Positions 57,251 to 64,000 of a stretch of 64,000 nt of DNA are shown one piece after another; position 1 is the first letter of the stretch, and the number at the start of each line of letters is the position of its first letter. Origin of the DNA: Hydractinia symbiolongicarpus (Eukaryota > Cnidaria > Hydrozoa > Anthoathecata > Hydractiniidae). Both the position numbers and the translations under genes were made by a program. The notes beneath the pieces are model-generated. The model worked only from the letters and a program-made list of their open reading frames with translations. It ran no database searches and had not been told where the DNA came from. Location of the stretch: NCBI RefSeq assembly GCF_029227915.1, contig NC_079880.1:8018501-8082500 (forward strand). The letters run 5' to 3'.

Positions 57251-57360
57251 CAGTGGTGGATCCAGGATTTTATAGAAAAACTTTAGTACTGGAGAAAGTA
57301 ATATTAATTTTGCTAGTCACAGTGATATCGAGAATTTTGCTATTCCTAAATCCACCACTG
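57251..57360. mobile_element. Short MITE with CAGTGGTGGAT terminal inverted repeats
   Basis: CAGTGGTGGATCCAGGATTT at the left and AAATCCACCACTG at the right form an 11-bp perfect terminal repeat, with a weaker extension. The length is 110 bp. No clear target duplication was found, so the superfamily stays open (hAT-like ends starting with CAGTG are one option). Confidence 0.6.
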
Positions 57361-58945
57361 CATTATAGCTGGTGATAAAACCCTGGTTTAGTAAGTATAA
57401 AGATGTCTCGTAACTTCTGATGTAAGATAAGTTACCGATTGTACAAGGTTACGTTCAAATAGCCAGTTCTGCGGACTGCGGACCGTTGTTCTGCGGACTG
57501 CAGACCGTTGCCAGGAAATTACTGTAGTAGCAATGCAAGCTCTACTTTTGTATGACATTTGTTACAAATAAGATTTTCATGGACATAAATATAAATTGAT
57601 AAGTATCTGACAATGAAATTTTAATTATCCAGAATTGATTTTCCGGAAATCATTTAAAGATAAAGTTTCTTTGCAAGAAAAGAACTCATTGATCAAAAAG
57701 ATTATTTAGAATCTTTTGAAATGAATAAAGCGAGTGCAGAGTAAAACTAGAAAGCCGAGTTTAGAAGAAAAGACGCTTTTTGATACCGAATTTTTATCCT
57801 TGAATACTTAAAATATTTAGATAAAATCTTGATTATGATCAAGTAAAGTTATAATGTAAGATTCGTCGTTAAAGTTAAGTTAATGTAGATACGCAAAAAA
57901 TAGATAAAAAGTTTGAAGTTTGCCTTTATTGAGATCAGGCGCAAAGAGAAAATATATAGGTTGAACGATGAAATAGATAGCAAATTTTAGTTATCACTAA
58001 CGAGAACAATAAGCGTGCTGTAAGTATGGTAAAATTTTATTATAAAGATGAGTATTTGAAATTTAAAGTTCTGTTCTTAAAATCTTTAGTACTCATGAAA
58101 CTATTAAGGAACATTTTTTTACAAAATTCAACCTTTTGCAAACAAGTCGAAGATGTTCCCATAATGTTCTTTTCTCCAGTCTTAAAACAAAACGTCGTTC
58201 AACAAAAGAGGTTGAGTCCCAAGGTGAATTTAAAACATTTAAGAAAAACACAAAAAATTAGAAAACATTTACGCAAATTTTGTGTTTCTTGCAAAAAAAA
58301 GTGTTATTTTGTAATGTCGGAAGGTCCATAAAATATAGGATAGATAAAAAACTTTACTTCTGACGAGAATTATCGCCTGTTGTAATTATACTTTAAAGGA
58401 AATAATTTAATTTATGTATTCGGTAAGACATTTTATGAACAATACTAATTTAGATGCGCCGAAAATAACTCAAGAAACAAAATGGTTTAAAATTAACGTT
58501 TGACAACGCTTAAGTTCAATAAGAGAATATGCTTCACTTAAAATTCACTTAAATTCAAAAAATTTAAACATAGATGAATCAGAACGCCAATTTGAAGTAA
58601 TTATTTTATATATATTATATATTATATATTATTTTATGTATAAAACAATGTAAGTCAAAGAAAAACTTTTTTTAATTTAGAGAAAATCATTGTTTTGTCA
58701 GTGTAGAGAGATTTACCTTATAGAATGATTTTCGTATCAGAAAGAAATAATGTAATATATGAGTTTATAATAATAAAAACGGTTCAAATAATGTAAATAT
58801 AGTAGGCAACAGTAAAAAGATTAAGTGCAGGGTTTTTTCACCAACTATGAGATAAAGAAGAAAGAAGAAAATAGAAGTTAAAAATGGAACATTAAACATA
58901 TAACAAACAACATAAAACATGGGGAGTAAACACCGTCCCATTTCA
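57361..58945. other. Unassigned spacer with a 22-bp tandem pair
   Basis: TTCTGCGGACTGCGGACCGT is repeated once with a single change at 57,468-57,511 (period 22 bp). The 101-codon frame at 58026-58331 is lysine-rich and unrecognised; I see no support for it as a gene. TATATTA-rich sequence lies at 58,610-58,640. Confidence 0.4.
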
Positions 58946-59064
58946 CCCTATTCGGTCCGGAGTGAAGGAATTGGAGAGGGAGGCGGATTCCACCTCCCCT
59001 GCCGTTTATTTGTAATAACTCCTTGTCTTCATGGTTGTGATACTTACTAACTTTCCATATTTAT

Positions 59065-59216
59065 CTATTAGACACCTGCATGTCAAGTGCTCAGGTCCTA
59101 TACGTAGACAATACATTATTATTACCACCCCTTACAGAAACTATTAGACACCTGCATGTCAAGTGCTCAGGTCCTATACGAAGACAATACCTTATTATTA
59201 CCTCTCCTTACAAGAA
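59065..59216. repeat. Two tandem copies of a 76-bp unit
   Basis: CTATTAGACACCTGCATGTC and the following TCAGGTCCTATACG-AGACAATAC sequence are repeated at 59065 and 59141 with few differences. They lie inside the candidate element 58946-61073. Confidence 0.9.
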
Positions 59217-59454
59217 ACTGATCACAGCTGTGAAATACGTTGTATGAGGTTAGCTAAAGGAGAGTTATGTTCAAAATAGTTGCGGTATTGATAGCTGATT
59301 ACGGTTGAAGTATCATTATTATGAAATTTGTGTTATCGGTTCTTAACTTGTGCCATTTATTGTATTTGTGACTTATGGCATTAACTATTTATTGGTTGAG
59401 TAAGAAGAATTACACACTCAAGGAGATATAGTATTACAATTTTCATAGTGATAC

Positions 59455-59645
59455 AGAGGGTGGTTTTCTGTAAATGTAAAATATGATTTTCATGGTGGCA
59501 CTGTGTGATTTTCTGCTAATAATAAGAAAAAATTTTCTTGGTGGTAGAGATTATTTTATTTTCATGTAAAATATGATTTTCAAGGTGGTAGAGAATGGGT
59601 TTTTGTTTACAACGATGTAAAATATGATTTTCATGGGGGTAGAGG
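59455..59645. repeat. Irregular tandem of AAATATGATTTTCATGGTGG
   Basis: Four copies of the ~20-bp phrase (with variants TTTCAAGGTGG, TTTCATGGGGG) occur at irregular spacing of about 40-70 bp, near the middle of the candidate transposon. Confidence 0.75.
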
Positions 59646-61073
59646 AATGATGACCAGTGCTTCTTACAACAAAACGTTTTCTTTGTTATTAAAATGAAAA
59701 ACCAATGATGATTGGAAGAAACTGATTGTATTATGGATTTAAATGACCACTCTTGGCCAAACTAAAAAAACCCAGCTCTAGTACCATCCCTTGACGGTAA
59801 AGTTTAGGAAGTAGCTTTGGAATTACCATCAACGAACATAGTTAAGGTCGATGAATTAGAACTAATCATTTAACAATTGAATAAGATATTTAAAAAAGAG
59901 AAAAAGTAAAGGATTCATTAATTTGTGACTTGAGTTTGATAAAAGATTACATAAAACAAAAACCTACAAGACTACTTTATCATATGACGTCCTTGCACAT
60001 GGATTGCTCAAAGCTTCCGATTTACAGCTACATTTAGAAAAGTTTCTTCATGCAACCCCATTAGATGTGATTTACAATAAAGTGCGTATTGAACTAACTA
60101 AATTATGTGCCCATTATGCTCCTCAGTTTACGAGTTCCAACAACTCAGCATTAAAACAGAGCCTACTTCTTATGAAAAAGACAAATTGGATGAAGTGTCT
60201 CCAACCAAAGAAATCGGTAACACGATGCACTATATGCGATAAATGGCCAGATGGAAACTCCGAAGACAATGATGCTCTTGTTATTGTCAATGAAATAATC
60301 TGGCATTAAAATGAGAACATGCATTCCAAGCAATTGCTAAGTTTAGTTACTAAGACCCGAAACAGTTGTCTGCTTGGTTGTGGAGCCAAAAGATGGAAGA
60401 AAAAGAAATTTATCTGAATACCTACAGTCCTTACCTATTTACTTACTAACTAAAAGAATTGCCGCTTCTTTTATGAACCGTGCATCAAATGGAGCTCAAG
60501 ACAACTTCAAGCAAACACTCCACTATTCCACTTACAAATCCCACCTTAACTAATTGCAACAATAGATTCTCCAAAACTAATGAAAAAAAATCCAAATGTT
60601 AAATGAAACTATGGTTGTTTGACAACATCATCAGTTTGCACAACCTTGATGTAAACAATTATCAAAACTTAATACTAAAACAGGAATTACATAGTATAAC
60701 AATGCTGATTTGAGAAATGAAATAACTAAAGATTTCTGAAAACGCATTACCTATTTGTGACTCATGGCATTATTTATTTATTGTTTGACTTTATGAATAA
60801 CACACATACTTAATGGAATATTACGATAGGACTACCCTCAAATAATTCTGGAACCAGAAACTATAAATAGAATCATAATATTCGTTCTACAACTCAAGTA
60901 AATGAAGTTTAAGCAGATATTGGTATTTTGGACAAATTTCGATCTTGCGATGTCACAAAAATGCTGAAATAAGCAAAGTATTTCGTTTCTTTCATAACAT
61001 ACTGTAAGTGTGCCATATGTGATTTAAATAACCCTCAATCATAATATGTTTGAGAAACCCGGACCGAATAGGG

Positions 61074-63013
61074 TCAAGCTTATGGTGATTTATACTTTTA
61101 ACCATTTTACAATGAGTACCACTAAACATTTTATTAATACCATTGCTATTATTCTTATGCAGGAGAAAAGCATTGCATCCCTGCATAGAGTTTTGTATTG
61201 AAACACAAATGTGATGATTTGCCCAGTAAGTTATGTAACAAGAAAATGATGCACATCGCTAAAGAGGTGGATGCACGCAGATGTCACGTCTGTGTAGTTA
61301 GTTCAACAATGCTTTGACTTAGCGTATTAATCTTGCATTTACTCCTGTACAGCGTCCTGTAACATGCTAGTCTGTCAAAGATGCTTCAATGAAACAGATA
61401 AAGAGATTTATTGCAGCGAATATAAATAATAAAACCGCTCTTTTATACGCATATTAAGCTCTTGCTCTCGTTGACCAAAAATTCTTGAATGTTAAGACTA
61501 CAAGAAATCCAACGCAATATAAAAAAATAAGTATTTTTTTTAAAAGTGCCGATACAGAAAAAAATTATCACCTGTTTACCAATAATTCTTCCTGTTCTAA
61601 TACTTAAAAGCGTGTTTTCTTACGAATTATGGTAGTGTGTAAAATTTATAATTATGACACGTGTGGTTTTATAAAAAACAACGGCAACAAAATTTGTTTA
61701 AGAAGAAATTAAAAGTTAAAGAAAATGGTTTTTGCACCGAAGAGTTTCAGTAAATACTTCTGTTTCTGTAGGCTTTTCCGGAAGCTCATTTAAATAAATC
61801 GAAGTTTTCCGAAAAAAGATGTGGCTTGGCATTAGTTGACGTAAATTTGTCCAACCAGTCACCACGACATATTTCAGTGGATGCATTTTTTTTACTAGTG
61901 AATGGACTTTACATTTTCATAGAAAAGAATGTGAATAACACTACCTGATATTTTTGAATTTTTTTCACTTACTGACTTTATTTTTGTATAAGTTTTATAA
62001 AAATCAGACTTTGATTATGTCCAGCAGTTCAAAAATTTGTCCGTCTTTCATTTATTTAATACTATAAGTTTTATAAACTTTTCTATAGGCTTTTTAATGA
62101 TGGACATGCCACTAGATCACCGAAATTTGAGGAACTTTTTGGCCAATCGACAATTTTTATATAATAAACTTTTTTATAGATTTAAAACACTTTTGTAATT
62201 ATTGTCTGTCAATTCTTTAGCTTTCTCTAAACATAACACACACAGTGAAATTTCAAAGTTTCATCGTTACGTCAAATTTTCATTTTTACAGAAATAGCTG
62301 TCTTCTGCGTCGAAAAATTGCGTGGAAAATATGGTCGTTGACGGCTTTTTTTAAAACAACGTATATTTAAAAATTGTTGTAATATTAAGATTTATATAAC
62401 ATATTTTGAAATCATTATTTACGCAAAATGAATAAATATGATTAATATGTACAATTCACGCATTTATATATTTTTGTTTTGCCAAATCTCGATATCTGTA
62501 CCTCAAACGAAAAAAAATGTCAAACATAACGCTGATAAAGTTTTTATACTATATACTGGACTTCTTGTCCGTTAGCTCGCGAGAATGATGTGGAGAAAGA
62601 TTTATCCGATATTTCATTGATTTGGTTAATAAGGATTTCTAAGCAACCTAGTATACAGACATTAACTCGTTGCTTCTCGTTAAACTTTTAATAACAAGTT
62701 ATATTCAATTTTCTTCCACTTACTTACTTTTTTAGTTTTATCGTCCAATTCATTGGGAAATCGAGATATCGAGAAATGAGATAACCTTACGAAACACGGA
62801 CTGGACCATGTGCAGGTTAGGGCGAGCCCCCTCAAAAAATGTTTTTCTACCTTCGACTTGAAAAGTACCTTCGTTGCGAATGGAACCTCTAATATCTTAA
62901 CGAGACAAAAATGTTATTCGGAAATACTACTGATAATGTACGCCAAAAACGAATTAAAGTTTTTTTCTGAATTTTGTGTGTTCAACGACTTAATTTCAGT
63001 CTCTTTGTTAGTT
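61074..63013. other. Unassigned AT-rich spacer
   Basis: No gene supported. Short frames (60992-61186 minus, 62810-63028 plus) have no recognisable features. Confidence 0.4.
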
Positions 63014-63451
63014 TTAATTTTTTTTTGAAATTTTGACATTAGTCATATTTTTTTTTTGATTTTTTTTTACATTCCTTTTTTTAAAATTATTTGTAACCAA
63101 TTTTAACGCGTCTTTTGTATGACGCAATTTCGCAGATATCTCCAGTTCTTGTTTCGTAAAGTTTTTATAAAACAGAAGCCCAGCCGTACAAAAATTAATC
63201 GAAATCGTAAACACCATAAGAATCCAATAGTTTTTCAAATTTAGGATGGAAGAATTATCGATAAACAGATTTCTAAAAATGATTAATAAAATAAGATTGC
63301 AAACATAAAAAATCCTTAACAATGAATTTTTTGAATGAAACAAACAAGAACTTGTAGACACGAGGACACAAGCCTTTAACACGTACAGAGGAAAACCTAA
63401 CTCCGGTACTAAAGTAAAAATACTTAAGGTGGATGTACACCAGCATGACAT
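63014..63451 (-). CDS. Possible multi-span membrane protein (145 aa), unrecognised
   Basis: ATG 63451 (MSCWCTSTLSIFTLVPELGF) to TAA 63014. Three hydrophobic segments can be seen: about residues 19-38, 45-65 and 73-97. An amphipathic, charged region follows (KQELEISAKLRHTKDALKLV) and then a lysine-rich tail in an A-rich region. The upstream frame is closed by a stop, so ATG is plausible. No family is recognised. It may be an orphan gene, an exon of a longer gene, or a chance frame in AT-rich DNA. I favour a weak coding call because of the orderly change from membrane to polar sequence. Confidence 0.25.
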   Translation of the reverse strand: MSCWCTSTLSIFTLVPELGFPLYVLKACVLVSTSSCLFHSKNSLLRIFYVCNLILLIIFRNLFIDNSSILNLKNYWILMVFTISINFCTAGLLFYKNFTKQELEISAKLRHTKDALKLVTNNFKKRNVKKNQKKNMTNVKISKKN

Positions 63452-64000
63452 TTGTGGTAAAAGATCTGAATTACTTTTAATAGTGTATTGACGATATCAT
63501 CTCAAGATACTGATATTATCAGAAAATAACATCGCAAAAGATAACGTTTGATTTCTTTTCTGGCGATTGCAAACTTTACGAAAATACTTAGTTTTGTAGT
63601 ATTTAATTTCTAATTTATTTACAGATGGTGCACTAGTGTAAAAAACGCCCTCCCTCCAGCTTATTTGATTAGGATATGAAAGCATACGACTAAATTAAAA
63701 GATTGACGCGATTATATATCTGCGTGACAACTCACGGTTATCAGTAGGTAGTGAACAAATGAAGTATGCAGTCGCTTTAAACGAACAAAAAATTTTCTTT
63801 TTTAGTTATTGTTTGGAAAAAAAGTAACTCCTTCACGCAATAAAATGATTGAAAATAAAATCTTTTTAAATATGTAAAACTGAAATACTTACAAAGGTTT
63901 TTTTGAGATAAAATAGGCTTAGCTTTTGGATTTATGGCATGCTTGACGAAGAACTTTTGATCGATTAATGAAATGCGACTTTTATCCGTAAGCCATCAAA
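63452..64000. other. Unassigned window end
   Basis: AT-rich, no feature recognised. The 62-codon frame at 63497-63685 has no support. Confidence 0.4.

Larger units (their letters stand above)
58946..61073. mobile_element. 2.1-kb candidate DNA transposon with piggyBac-like ends
   Basis: CCCTATTCGGTCCGG at the left and CCGGACCGAATAGGG at the right are 15-bp perfect inverted repeats. Four-base flanks are TTCA and TCAA, each one change from TTAA. The first bases CCCTATTC match the MITE at 54243. Inside are two direct copies of TTTGTGACTYATGGCATT (about 59,370 and 60,752) and a weak 101-codon frame at 60004-60309 that does not look like a transposase. It is probably non-autonomous. Confidence 0.5.

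Noticed and set aside
57085-57375. 96-codon plus-strand frame
   Set aside because: It runs through the MITE at 57251-57360 and has no recognisable features.

Overview
The window reads as repeat-rich, AT-rich animal DNA and holds no intact single-copy host gene that I can recognise. The protein families of its Polinton (Maverick) remnants, the high A+T content and the mixture of satellites, tRNA-like sequences, CR1/L2-group retrotransposons and short DNA transposons fit a cnidarian, perhaps a hydrozoan. That assignment is an inference from family resemblance, not a database result.

Layout. (1) 1-13,720 is a head-to-tail satellite with a monomer of about 371 bp. It includes a recent 2,229-bp (six-monomer) duplication. 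(2) About 13,960-25,090 is a decayed Polinton, element A: a capsid-associated protein (C-terminal half only), a membrane-active-type protein, an unknown acidic protein, a double-jelly-roll-type capsid protein, a coiled-coil protein, a DDE integrase, a BRO-N/DUF3627-like protein, a packaging ATPase, several small membrane or unknown proteins, and a protein-primed-type family B DNA polymerase. (3) 25,150-28,550 is a second, diverged partial Polinton, element B, in the opposite orientation: small ORF, ATPase, BRO-like tail, integrase fragment, coiled-coil protein, capsid protein. A 47-bp inverted repeat brackets its ATPase block. (4) 28,914-29,498 is three copies of a 195-bp repeat, followed by a tRNA-like sequence. 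(5) 30,490-38,555 is an older, diverged form of the same satellite. Fragment C, a third Polinton piece (31,203-34,588), and a 5'-truncated non-LTR retrotransposon lie inside it. Fragment C carries the gene set that should lie just upstream of element A, and the two are broken within the same gene. (6) 38,556-64,000 is mostly non-coding AT-rich DNA with a large tetranucleotide/12-bp array (40.9-41.9 kb), a CAC-rich interspersed repeat block (43.7-48.9 kb), a tRNA-like SINE head, two elements with piggyBac-like ends, a pogo-like MITE, another MITE, and a few doubtful ORFs.

How the genes worked together. In a live Polinton the polymerase copies the element, the integrase inserts it, and the ATPase and capsid genes would build a virion. 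Here almost every gene has frameshifts or stops, so these are fossils. The most unusual features are the architecture (two head-to-head Polinton remnants plus a complementary fragment, all in one satellite domain), the inverted repeat at the head-to-head junction, and the split of one gene between 14 kb and 34 kb with satellite at both break points. All reading was by eye; no alignment or search was run.
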